This document shows positions 43,792 through 51,426 of a stretch of DNA of 64,000 bases, piece after piece (positions within the stretch are counted from its first letter, which is position 1; each line of letters opens with the position of its first letter). The position numbers were made by a program, and so were the translations under genes. The DNA comes from an uncultured Bryobacteraceae bacterium (GTDB lineage Bacteria > Acidobacteriota > Terriglobia > Bryobacterales > Bryobacteraceae), in NCBI GenBank assembly GCA_937924525.1, contig CALDSU010000013.1:62001-126000 (forward strand). The letters run 5' to 3'. The notes beneath the pieces were generated by a model. That model saw only the letters and a list, made by a program, of their open reading frames with translations. It was not told where the DNA came from and ran no database searches.

Positions 43792-45267
43792 TTAACGTCT
43801 CCGGCAGCGCGCCACCGCCTCCTGCCAGCCTTCCCAATTGCGGTCGCGGACGCTCGGATCCATGTTCGGTTCGAAGCGCCGCTCGGGACGCCAGAAGCTT
43901 TCGATCTCCGCAATGCCGCTCCAGACGCCGGCGGCCAGCCCGGCTAGGTAAGCCGCGCCGCGCGCGGTGGTTTCCACGTCCGCGGGGCGCACAATCGGCT
44001 TGCCCAGCATATCGGCCTGAAACTGCATCAGGAAGTTGTTGACGGCCGCCCCGCCGTCCACCCGCAACTCCGTGAGCGGCCCTCCGCCATCCGCTTCCAT
44101 GGCCTGGATCAGTTCGCAGGTCTGGTAGGCGATGCTCTCGAGCGCCGCGCGGGCCAGGTGCGCTTTCGTGCACGCCGCCGTGACGCCGGTGAGCAGACCC
44201 CGCGCCTGCGCATCCCAGTGGGGCGCGCCGAGTCCGGCGAAGGCCGGCACCAGGTACACCCCCCCGTTGTCCGGAAGCGACTGGGCCAGTTCCTCGGACT
44301 CGGCCGCGGTGCGGAGCACGCCGAGCTGGTCGCGCAACCATTGGACGGCCGCGCCGGCCACAAACGTGCTCCCCTCGATCGCGTAAGCCGCTTCCTGCGG
44401 GAAACTGGCCGCGCGGGTAGCCACCAGACCATGGCGCGAAGTGGGTGGGTTCGCCCCGGTGTGCAGCAACGCGAAACAACCCGTACCATACGTGTTCTTG
44501 CTCAATCCGGGACGGAAACAAGCCTGGCCGGCCAGCGCCGCCTGCTGGTCGCCCGCCAGCGCGGCAATGGGTAGCGCCACCCCGAAGTTCCCGGGGTCCG
44601 TGTCCCCCACATACTCCGCGGACGAAACGATGCGCGGCAGCATGACGCGCGGGATGCCGAATGCGTCCAGCAGGTACGGATCCCAATCCCCGGTTTCCAG
44701 GTTCATAAGCATGGTGCGGGATGCGTTGGAGACGTCGGTTACGTGTTGCCGTCCGCCGGTCAGCTTCCAGACGAGCCAGGTATCCACGGTGCCGAACAGC
44801 AGGTCGCCGCCGCGCGCCTGTTCCTCGGCGCCCGGCGCGTGTTCGAGAATCCACCGGATCTTGGTGGCTGAGAAATAGGGGTCGACCATCAGGCCCGTCC
44901 GGCGGGTGATCTCCGCCGCGCGCCCCGAGGCGTGCAGGGCTGCGCAGGCCGCGACGGTGCGGCGGCACTGCCAGACGATCGCCGGCGTCAGGGGACGGCC
45001 GGTCCGGCGGTCCCAGACCAGGGTGGTCTCCCGCTGGTTGGTGATGCCCATGACGGCCACGCGGCGGCCGGAAGCCAGGGCCAGCACGGCCCGCGCCGCC
45101 TCGCATTGCGCCAGCCAGATGGCCTCCCCATCCTGCTCTACCCACCCGGGCTGGGGATACAGGCAGGGCGCCGGCCGGGACTCCATCGCCAGCAGGCTTC
45201 CCGTCTCGTCATACAGCGCCGCGCGGGCGCTGGTGGTTCCTTCGTCCAAGGCCAGAATGAGAGGCAC
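43792..45267 (-). CDS. glpK: Glycerol kinase
   Basis: A 491-aa FGGY-family kinase that phosphorylates glycerol to glycerol 3-phosphate. Motifs: LALDEGTTSARAALYD (phosphate loop), ITNQRETTLVWDR, the FGGY signature region AALAGDQQAALAGQ...GLSKNTYGTGCF and VDGGAAVNNFLMQFQADML. The length and order are typical. It begins with GTG at 45267. A TATAAT on the minus strand (45281-45276) is only 8 nt from the start and overlaps the -10 of the divergent gene. No glpF or glpD is adjacent. Confidence 0.95.
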   Translation of the reverse strand: MPLILALDEGTTSARAALYDETGSLLAMESRPAPCLYPQPGWVEQDGEAIWLAQCEAARAVLALASGRRVAVMGITNQRETTLVWDRRTGRPLTPAIVWQCRRTVAACAALHASGRAAEITRRTGLMVDPYFSATKIRWILEHAPGAEEQARGGDLLFGTVDTWLVWKLTGGRQHVTDVSNASRTMLMNLETGDWDPYLLDAFGIPRVMLPRIVSSAEYVGDTDPGNFGVALPIAALAGDQQAALAGQACFRPGLSKNTYGTGCFALLHTGANPPTSRHGLVATRAASFPQEAAYAIEGSTFVAGAAVQWLRDQLGVLRTAAESEELAQSLPDNGGVYLVPAFAGLGAPHWDAQARGLLTGVTAACTKAHLARAALESIAYQTCELIQAMEADGGGPLTELRVDGGAAVNNFLMQFQADMLGKPIVRPADVETTARGAAYLAGLAAGVWSGIAEIESFWRPERRFEPNMDPSVRDRNWEGWQEAVARCRRR

Positions 45268-45275
45268 GAACCAGA

Positions 45276-45283
45276 ATTATAAT
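45276..45283. promoter_or_regulatory. Overlapping divergent -10 boxes
   Basis: The 8-mer ATTATAAT contains TATAAT on the plus strand (45278-45283) and TATAAT on the minus strand (45281-45276), sharing four base pairs. They face the gene at 45299 and glpK at 45267 respectively. Neither has a convincing -35 at 17 nt. RNA polymerase could not occupy both at once, so the two genes would compete. Confidence 0.5.
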
Positions 45284-45298
45284 GAGAAAGCACTCCCC

Positions 45299-45730
45299 AT
45301 GTTCTTCCGACGCGTCAAACCCAGGATTCCCACCTTCGAGGAGCGGCTCCAATCGCTCGAGCAGAGCGGATTTACCGTGGAACGGCTCGACGCGGACCGG
45401 GTCCGGGTCACCCGCGCCGGTTGCGCCGCCGTCATCCGGAACTCGCCGGACGGGCCGCGGATCGTCGACAAACCCGGCCTGATCGTCGGCGCGGAAATCG
45501 GCGTCCTGGTGGACGCCGGTTTTCAGAAGCAGTTTTTGACGCCGAGCGGAAGGCGCGTGCCCGCGCTGGCGGAACAGTTGAAGGCCATCCATGCGTTCTC
45601 CGAAGACCTTCGCGAAGCGCTGGGCCTGGTCAGCCTGTACAACGAGTCGCTCGGCACCACCTCCACCCTCTATCTTTACGACCGCGTCGAAAACCGCGAC
45701 CGCGGCGTGCCAAAGCGGCCCTGGGAGTAG
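45299..45730 (+). CDS. Conserved hypothetical protein
   Basis: A 143-aa soluble protein with a basic start (FFRRVKPRIPTFEERLQSLEQSG). It has a beta-rich middle (VRVTRAGCAAVIRNS, IVDKPGLIVGAEIGVLVD) and a helical end (EQLKAIHAFSEDLREALGL), closing with LYDRVENRDRGVPKRPWE. I recall similar proteins in Acidobacteria without a known function. It is divergent from glpK with a shared -10 region and lies 91 nt before cmk. No signal peptide, membrane helix or catalytic motif was recognised. Confidence 0.7.
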   Translation: MFFRRVKPRIPTFEERLQSLEQSGFTVERLDADRVRVTRAGCAAVIRNSPDGPRIVDKPGLIVGAEIGVLVDAGFQKQFLTPSGRRVPALAEQLKAIHAFSEDLREALGLVSLYNESLGTTSTLYLYDRVENRDRGVPKRPWE

Positions 45731-45821
45731 CGTCGCCTCTGGCCCACGAGCGGGTTTGCCGCGCACGCGCCGCACCATGGAAACCCACGAAGATCATCCA
45801 GCCGGAGGCAAGGAAACTGCC

Positions 45822-46520
45822 GTGAACGCTCCCGCCAGGCGCGTCATCGTGGCCATCGACGGTCCCGCCGGTTCCGGCAAGAGCACCGTCGCCCGCCGGG
45901 TGGCGGAGGCGTTGGGGTTCACCTACATCGACAGCGGGGCCATGTACCGCGCCGTGGCCTGGTGGGCCCTGCGCCAGCGCGTCGATCCCGGCGATGCGCA
46001 CCGTATGGAACAACTGGCGCTGGCCGCCGCCATCCGGCTGGAACCCGGCAGGGTGTTTCTGAATGGCGAAGAGGTCACCTCGGACCTGCGCACGCCGGAG
46101 GTGAGCCGCGCGGCCTCCGTGGCGGCGACTCACGCCGGGGTGCGCCGCGCCCTGGTCGCCAAGCAGCGGGCCGTGGCCGAGACGGCCAGCGTGGTAATGG
46201 AGGGCCGCGACATCGGCACCGTGGTCTTTCCGCAAGCGGACGTTAAGATTTTCCTGGACGCCTCGCCGGAGGAGCGCCTCCGCCGGCGGCAGGCCGAGCT
46301 TGAGCAGGCGCCCCCGGACCTGGCCCGGCAACTGGCCGACCGGGACCGGCGCGACCGCACCCGCGCCGAGTCGCCCCTGGTGCAGGCCGAGGATGCGATC
46401 TATCTGGATACGACGACTCTGAGCCTGGACGACGCCGTGGCCGCCGTCCTCGCGGTGATCCGCAAACGGCTCAGTAACGGGGCGTCCTTTGTGCGCAGCC
46501 ACGAGGCGCGAGGAGTGTAG
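45822..46520 (+). CDS. cmk: Cytidylate kinase
   Basis: A 232-aa nucleoside monophosphate kinase converting CMP/dCMP to diphosphates. It has the P-loop IDGPAGSGKST (about 10-20), TYIDSGAMYRAVA (about 35-47), MEGRDIGTVVFPQADVKIFLDAS and ADRDRRDRTRAESPL. The GTG at 45822, with AAGGA 7 nt upstream, is preferred. An ATG at 45777 would add 15 polar residues. The aspartate kinase gene follows after 3 nt, so they are co-translated. Confidence 0.94.
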   Translation: MNAPARRVIVAIDGPAGSGKSTVARRVAEALGFTYIDSGAMYRAVAWWALRQRVDPGDAHRMEQLALAAAIRLEPGRVFLNGEEVTSDLRTPEVSRAASVAATHAGVRRALVAKQRAVAETASVVMEGRDIGTVVFPQADVKIFLDASPEERLRRRQAELEQAPPDLARQLADRDRRDRTRAESPLVQAEDAIYLDTTTLSLDDAVAAVLAVIRKRLSNGASFVRSHEARGV

Positions 46521-46523
46521 TCG

Positions 46524-47939
46524 GTGAAAGATCTCCTGGTCATGAAGTTCGGCGGCACCAGTGTGGGCTCGGCCGCGCGGATGAAAGTCGCGGGTGAATT
46601 GACCGCGGAACAGGCGCGCCGGCGTCCCACGTTGATTGTGGTGTCGGCCATGGCGAAAATTACGGATCTGCTGCTGGATGCCATGAAACACGCCGAGGCG
46701 GGCAATCGCGCCGGGCTGGACGAGGCGCTCCAGACGTTGCGCCACCGCCACCTGGACGCCTGCCGCGACCTGCTTCCCCCCGACCGCCAGGAAGCCGCGG
46801 CCGCCGAGATTCAGGAACTGATCGGCGACTTCGAACGCATCACCGGCGGCATGCTGATGCTAGGTGAACGGCCGCCGCGCTCCGTCGACGAAGCCGTGGC
46901 CACCGGTGAACGCCTTTCGGCGTTGCTCGTCTCCGAGTTCCTTTGCGGCATCGGCGTGCCGGCGGCGGCCTGCAACGCGTGGGAACTGGTGGTGACCGAC
47001 AGCGTCTTTGGCAACGCCACCCCGCTGATGGAGCCCACGCGCGAGCGCTGCCGCGCCGGCCTGCTGCCGCTCCTCGAGAAAGGAATGGTCCCCGTGGTCA
47101 CCGGCTTCAACGGCGCCACGGCGGACGGGCGTCCGACCACTCTCGGCCGCGGAGGCTCGGACTTCTCCGCCTCCATCCTGGCCGCGGCGCTCGACGCCAG
47201 TGAACTCTGGATCTGGACCGACGTGGACGGCATCCTGAGCGCCGATCCGCGGCTGGTTCCCAACGCCGCGGTGCTGAGCGAGGTGACCTACAACGAGGCC
47301 GCCGAACTGGCCTACAACGGCGCCAAAGTGCTGCACCCGCGCACCCTGGCCCCGCTGGCGAGCCGCGGCATCCCGGTGTGGAGCAAGAACAGCTTCGCCC
47401 CGGAAAAACCCGGCACGCGCATCGTGCCCGCCATCTCCGCCAAGAACGGCGCGCGCGCGGTCACTTCCACCTCCAAGGTGGCCCTCGTTTCCCTGGAGCC
47501 GGCGCGCGATACGCTGCTGGCCACCCACCTGATGGGCCGCGCCATGGAGGCCCTGGCTCGCGCCAATGTGGAGGTGCTGTTGCTGTCGAGTTCCAGCTTC
47601 CGCCAGAGCTTTACCGTGCTGGTCCGCAGTGAGGAGCTGGCGCGCGCTTTGGAGTCGCTGGAAGCCACGCTCGCCCTGGAGCTGGCGCACGGCTACCTGG
47701 CGCCGATTCAGGTGGACGAAGACGTGGGTCTGTTGGCGATTGTCGGCGAGGGGATGCGCGGCAGCCTGGGAGTTGCGGGGCGCATCTTCACGGCTATCTC
47801 CAAGGCGCAAGTCAACATCATCGCCATCGCCCAGGGATCGAGCGAGCTGACCATCGCGGTGGTGGTGCGCAAGGACGGCCTCGAGCGCGCCGTCCGCGCG
47901 GTCCATGAAGAGTGCCGCCTGGGCGCTCCGGGCGGTTAG
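46524..47939 (+). CDS. Aspartate kinase (monofunctional, LysC/ThrA-kinase type)
   Basis: A 471-aa enzyme for the first step from aspartate to lysine, threonine and methionine. The N terminus VMKFGGTSVGSAARM and the motif TTLGRGGSDFSASI, then DVDGILSADPRLVP and AYNGAKVLHPRTL, define the catalytic domain (about 1-290). Two ACT domains follow and carry feedback control (about 315-460; VNIIAIAQGSSELTIAVVV). The length matches the ThrA-type kinase without the dehydrogenase. It starts with GTG 3 nt after cmk. No other threonine or lysine gene is adjacent. A thrC lies at 23121-24347. Confidence 0.93.
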   Translation: MKDLLVMKFGGTSVGSAARMKVAGELTAEQARRRPTLIVVSAMAKITDLLLDAMKHAEAGNRAGLDEALQTLRHRHLDACRDLLPPDRQEAAAAEIQELIGDFERITGGMLMLGERPPRSVDEAVATGERLSALLVSEFLCGIGVPAAACNAWELVVTDSVFGNATPLMEPTRERCRAGLLPLLEKGMVPVVTGFNGATADGRPTTLGRGGSDFSASILAAALDASELWIWTDVDGILSADPRLVPNAAVLSEVTYNEAAELAYNGAKVLHPRTLAPLASRGIPVWSKNSFAPEKPGTRIVPAISAKNGARAVTSTSKVALVSLEPARDTLLATHLMGRAMEALARANVEVLLLSSSSFRQSFTVLVRSEELARALESLEATLALELAHGYLAPIQVDEDVGLLAIVGEGMRGSLGVAGRIFTAISKAQVNIIAIAQGSSELTIAVVVRKDGLERAVRAVHEECRLGAPGG

Positions 47940-47996
47940 GCCGCTGCGGTTTGCCTCGCCTGCCTCTGCAAGCGTTCGCAGGGCGCCCGACGCGGC

Positions 47997-48014
47997 CGCT
48001 TGCCGGCGCAAGCG
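47997..48014. terminator. Bidirectional hairpin between convergent genes
   Basis: CGCTTGC (47997-48003) pairs with GCAAGCG (48008-48014) around a 4-nt loop. It lies between the end of the aspartate kinase gene (47939) and the end of the permease gene (48020). No U-tract is seen on either strand, so it may instead be a REP-type element. Confidence 0.45.
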
Positions 48015-48019
48015 CCCCC

Positions 48020-49195
48020 CTACACTCCCAACCGCACCCATCCGCGGCTCATCAGGTGATGGCAGAGCAGGCCGAAAAGCAAACCCGCCAGGTAACCATA
48101 GGGAACGGAACTGGCGATCAGGCCCACCATCACCGCCAGGATGAAATCCCTCTTTGCGCCGGCGAGGTCGCGCAGTAGCGCCAGCAGCGTGATTGCCTCA
48201 AACAACAGCAAAACTCCGAGCGCCGGCAGCGGAAACACCTGGATCACGGTCTGAAAGCCCGGTCCGAAAAACAGACCCAGCGCCACGTACATTGCGCCGT
48301 AGATGACCACCGAACCGCCCGTGCGCCCGCCAAACGCATAATGGCCCGCCATGCCGCCAGAACCGTGGCAGGTGGGAATGCCGCCCAGGAACGGATTCAC
48401 CAGGTTCATCCACGAATACGTCAGACCGATCGCCCGCGCCGTGATTCGTCTCTCCGGGAACAGGTCCTCGGTGAGTTGCCGGGTGGCGAGCACGGAGTTA
48501 GCGATCGACAGGGGAATCTGGGGCAAGGCCAAAAGGAGGAATCCCGTCCAGACCTCCGGCAGGGCGGGCTGATGCCACGCCGGAAGGTGGAATCCTGCCG
48601 CCCCCAGCAAGTCGGCGGCTTTCAGCTTGAACGCCAGGGCGTACGCGATCCCCAAGGCCACCAGAATGACCGCGGCCGGGACCCGCCGGCGTCCCACGAG
48701 CAGCAGCGTGAGGGCAAAACCCGCCGCCGCCAGCCACCAGCCCGTCCGGCCGTCCGCCGGGACGAATTCGCGGAGCGCGATGCCCGCCAGTTGGAGTCCA
48801 AGCCCGCATTGGATGCCCCGCACCACCGGTTTCGGCGCCACGCGATTCACCCATTCGAGCAATCCCGAGACGGAAAGAATCAACATGCTGACGCCGATGG
48901 CTAGCCCGCCGCCGTACAGGATGTTGGCCGGCAATTTCTGGGCGATCACCAGGGCCGCCATCGCCTTGAGCGGCTGGACCGGCATCGGCATCCGGTAGCG
49001 CAGCGCCGTGGCGATCTGCATCAGACCGAATACGGTCAACACGCTGGCGGCGTCCAGTCCGGAGGCCAGGATCATCCCGACGATCAGCGGCAGGTCCGTG
49101 CCCAGGTCCCCGAACGCCCCGGACCATTCCTGCCGGTTGAAGCGCAACGGGGGCCGGGTCTCAACGACCGAGGCTGGTGGAGGCGCGGAAGTCAA
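48020..49195 (-). CDS. MOT1-type sulfate/molybdate permease
   Basis: A 391-aa inner-membrane transporter with about ten hydrophobic helices. Family strings are NRQEWSGAFGDLGTDLPLIVGM (about 20-41), PMPVQPLKAMAALVIAQ and GGIPTCHGSGGMAGHYAFGG, then RTGGSVVIYG, as in the SLC26-related MOT1 molybdate or sulfate carriers. It would import an oxyanion, most likely molybdate. The first codon is TTG at 49195 because no ATG or GTG lies before the first signature, so the exact start is uncertain. No mod or moe genes are adjacent. Confidence 0.88.
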   Translation of the reverse strand: MTSAPPPASVVETRPPLRFNRQEWSGAFGDLGTDLPLIVGMILASGLDAASVLTVFGLMQIATALRYRMPMPVQPLKAMAALVIAQKLPANILYGGGLAIGVSMLILSVSGLLEWVNRVAPKPVVRGIQCGLGLQLAGIALREFVPADGRTGWWLAAAGFALTLLLVGRRRVPAAVILVALGIAYALAFKLKAADLLGAAGFHLPAWHQPALPEVWTGFLLLALPQIPLSIANSVLATRQLTEDLFPERRITARAIGLTYSWMNLVNPFLGGIPTCHGSGGMAGHYAFGGRTGGSVVIYGAMYVALGLFFGPGFQTVIQVFPLPALGVLLLFEAITLLALLRDLAGAKRDFILAVMVGLIASSVPYGYLAGLLFGLLCHHLMSRGWVRLGV

Positions 49196-49319
49196 ACGGA
49201 GCTACCCGACGCCCCAACGTACCACAGACTCGGGTTGGGGCTGTCGGTCCCCGGTCCGGAGTCCGTTTCCGCAATGATGCGTCAAGTGCAAACTGACATC
49301 GGTAAGGCTTAAATTCATC

Positions 49320-49583
49320 ATGGAATCACGATGCAATATCGATGATGACGTCCTGGAGGAGGCGAAGTCTCTGGCTGCTGCTCGCAAGGTTTCGGTGGGG
49401 GTCGCGCTCTCGGAACTGGCGCGGCGTGGGGTGGCGGTGCGGACGCCAGTGAGGCTTCGCAATGGCTTCCCGGTCTTTGTGATTCCGCCGGGAACAAAAA
49501 CCTTTGGTCCTGATGATGTTGCCGAGGCGTTTGCCGACGAGGACCTGGAGAAGGCTCGGCAATTTCTGGTTCCAGGGCGTTAG
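49320..49583 (+). CDS. VapB-like antitoxin
   Basis: An 87-aa protein with a short ribbon-helix-helix-like start (CNIDDDVLEEAKSLAAARKVSVGVALSELARRG) and an acidic C-terminal tail that reads VAEAFADEDLEKARQFL, the usual toxin-wrapping part. It is encoded directly before a PIN-domain toxin gene that has lost its start. The antitoxin frame looks intact, with an ATG 6 nt after TAAATT. It would bind DNA as a dimer and neutralise a VapC toxin, but its cognate toxin here is probably inactive. Confidence 0.78.
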   Translation: MESRCNIDDDVLEEAKSLAAARKVSVGVALSELARRGVAVRTPVRLRNGFPVFVIPPGTKTFGPDDVAEAFADEDLEKARQFLVPGR

Positions 49584-50030
49584 TCGAGGCCTCGTCTTCT
49601 CCTCGCTGTGAATGTCTTGCTCGCTTTGGCGTGGTCGAACAGCATCCACCACGAGGCCGCTCATGCCGGGGGTGCCCAGAATCGGGCTTTGGGTTGGGCG
49701 ACGTGTCCTCTCACCCAGATGGGCTTCGTGCGGCTCTCACCGCAGCCGGCTGTGACCAAAGTGCCGCTGGTTTTGGCGGATGCGCTGGAGGCTCTTGCAC
49801 AGATCACAGCAGATCCCGACCATTGTTTCTGGCCAATGGAAGCAGGAGTCGCGGACCTCCGCGAGGAGATTCGCACGCGCATCGCGGGACACCGCCAGCT
49901 TGCCGATGCCATGCTGCTGGCACTGGCGATCCGACACCAGGGACGCCTCGCCACGTTTGACGAAAAAATTCAGGCGTTGTTGCCTCCGGGCTCGGCGATG
50001 CGCGAACCTGTCGCGATCATCCCGGTTTAG
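49584..50030 (+). pseudogene. PIN-domain (VapC-like) toxin lacking a start and its first catalytic Asp
   Basis: Reading from directly after the antitoxin stop gives SRPRLLLAVNVLLALAW, then HHEAAHA and ALGWATCPLTQMGFVRLS, and later HRQLADAMLLALA and TFDEKIQALL. This is the VapC (Mtu PIN family) layout, where the start is normally a Met followed by a (R)PxLLDVNVLLAL pattern. Here no Met, Val or Leu start precedes the domain in frame, and the first catalytic Asp (LDVNV) is Ala (LAVNV). The later acidic residues are present. A GTG at 49608 would begin translation inside the first strand. The toxin is thus likely inactive, while its antitoxin remains. Confidence 0.65.
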
Positions 50031-50178
50031 CCCGTCCGCTTCCGCTGGCTGAACTTCTACAATGAGAAACGGTGCGTGGTCCCGCGCAGCGGGATTCCGC
50101 CGGCGTGTAACGATCGATTGGGGGGCGGATGGAACATCAGGACGAACGGGGATACGGGCGCCGCGCGGGGAGTCGCGC

Positions 50179-51426
50179 ATGAGTAAACTGGCGCTGCGGG
50201 GCGGCGAACCAGTGCGCACGCGGCCATTCCCCTCGTGGCCGGTGTTCGATCGCCGCGAGGAGGAACTGGCGCTGGAGGTGGTGCGGAGCGGGCGCTGGTG
50301 GAGCTATACCTTGGGCGAAGCGGTCGCGGCCGCGAAAGAAGACCACGCGGCGCCGTCCTCGAAAGTGGCGGCATTCCAGCGCAACTTCGCCGCGGCGCAC
50401 GGCTGCCGTTACGGCATCGCCTGCGTCAACGGCACCGCGGCGCTGGAGATCGCGCTGCGCGCGCTGGGCGTGGGCGCCGGCGACGAAGTGATTGTCCCTC
50501 CCTATACGTTCGTCGCCACGGCCAGCGCGCCTATGCTGATCGGCGCAACGCCGGTGTTCTGCGACATCGACCTGGATACCTTCAACCTGGACCCGCGCCG
50601 CCTGGAGGAAGCCATCACGCCGCGCACGCGCGCCATCCTGCCGGTGCATTTTGCCGGATTGGCCGCGGATCTGGACGCCATTCTCACCATTGCCGCCCGC
50701 CGCGGCATTCCGGTCGTGGAAGACGCCGCGCACGGGCACGGCGGCAGTTGGAACGGACGGCCGCTGGGCTCGGTGGGGGCGGCGGGCACGTTCAGCTTTC
50801 AAGTTTCCAAGAACATGACCGCGGGCGAAGGCGGCATGGTGATCACGCGGGACGCCGCGCTGGCCGAACTCTGCGAATCGCTGATCTGGGCGGGACGCCA
50901 GCCGGGCCGTCCCTGGTATGAGCATCATCGCCTGGGCTGGAATTACCGGCTCACGGAATTGCAGGCGGCCATCCTGCTGGCGCAACTGGAGCGCTTGCCC
51001 GGGCAGACCCGGCGGCGGCAGGACAATGGCCGGTATTTAGCTTCCCGCCTGCGTGAAATTCCGGGCATCGCGCCGCTGGCTGTCCCCTCGTACGCCACCG
51101 GACATGCCTGGCACCTGTTCGTTTTCCGGTTCCTCGCGGAATCGTTCGGCCTCGGCCGCGCGGAGTTCCTGCGGGCCCTGACGGCGGAGGGCATCCCGGC
51201 GTCGAGCGGATACGCGCATCCCCTCCACCGCAACCCGCTCTTCCAGCAGCCGGGACTGCCGCTCGACTACGCGCGGTTCCAAGAACTTTGTCCGGCCAGC
51301 GAGCAGGCATGTGCAGAGGCGGTGTGGCTCGAACATCGTCTGCTGCTCGGCGATCGCGCGGACATGGACGACATCGCGGCAGCCGTAGCCAAGATTTACG
51401 AACATCGCCAGGAGGTGCGGCCGTGA
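50179..51426 (+). CDS. DegT/DnrJ/EryC1/StrS aminotransferase (cytoplasmic paralogue)
   Basis: A 415-aa PLP aminotransferase of the sugar-aminotransferase family. It shows the opening LRGGEPVRTRPFPSWP, VNGTAALEIAL (cofactor phosphate), VVEDAAHGHGG with the PLP-pyridine Asp (182), FSFQVSKNMTAGEGG with the PLP lysine K211 and YRLTELQAAILL. A substrate nucleotide sugar or related ketone is not readable. It has no signal peptide, unlike its paralogue at 55573. The ATG at 50179 follows GGGGAG, and the 116 nt between a TACAAT at 50058-50063 and this start hold no better one. It is first in a tightly overlapping three-gene operon. Confidence 0.88.
   Translation: MSKLALRGGEPVRTRPFPSWPVFDRREEELALEVVRSGRWWSYTLGEAVAAAKEDHAAPSSKVAAFQRNFAAAHGCRYGIACVNGTAALEIALRALGVGAGDEVIVPPYTFVATASAPMLIGATPVFCDIDLDTFNLDPRRLEEAITPRTRAILPVHFAGLAADLDAILTIAARRGIPVVEDAAHGHGGSWNGRPLGSVGAAGTFSFQVSKNMTAGEGGMVITRDAALAELCESLIWAGRQPGRPWYEHHRLGWNYRLTELQAAILLAQLERLPGQTRRRQDNGRYLASRLREIPGIAPLAVPSYATGHAWHLFVFRFLAESFGLGRAEFLRALTAEGIPASSGYAHPLHRNPLFQQPGLPLDYARFQELCPASEQACAEAVWLEHRLLLGDRADMDDIAAAVAKIYEHRQEVRP

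Noticed and set aside
42857-45145. 762-residue minus-strand frame across glpK and HDOD genes
   Set aside because: It crosses two well-supported genes in another frame and has no recognisable domain.
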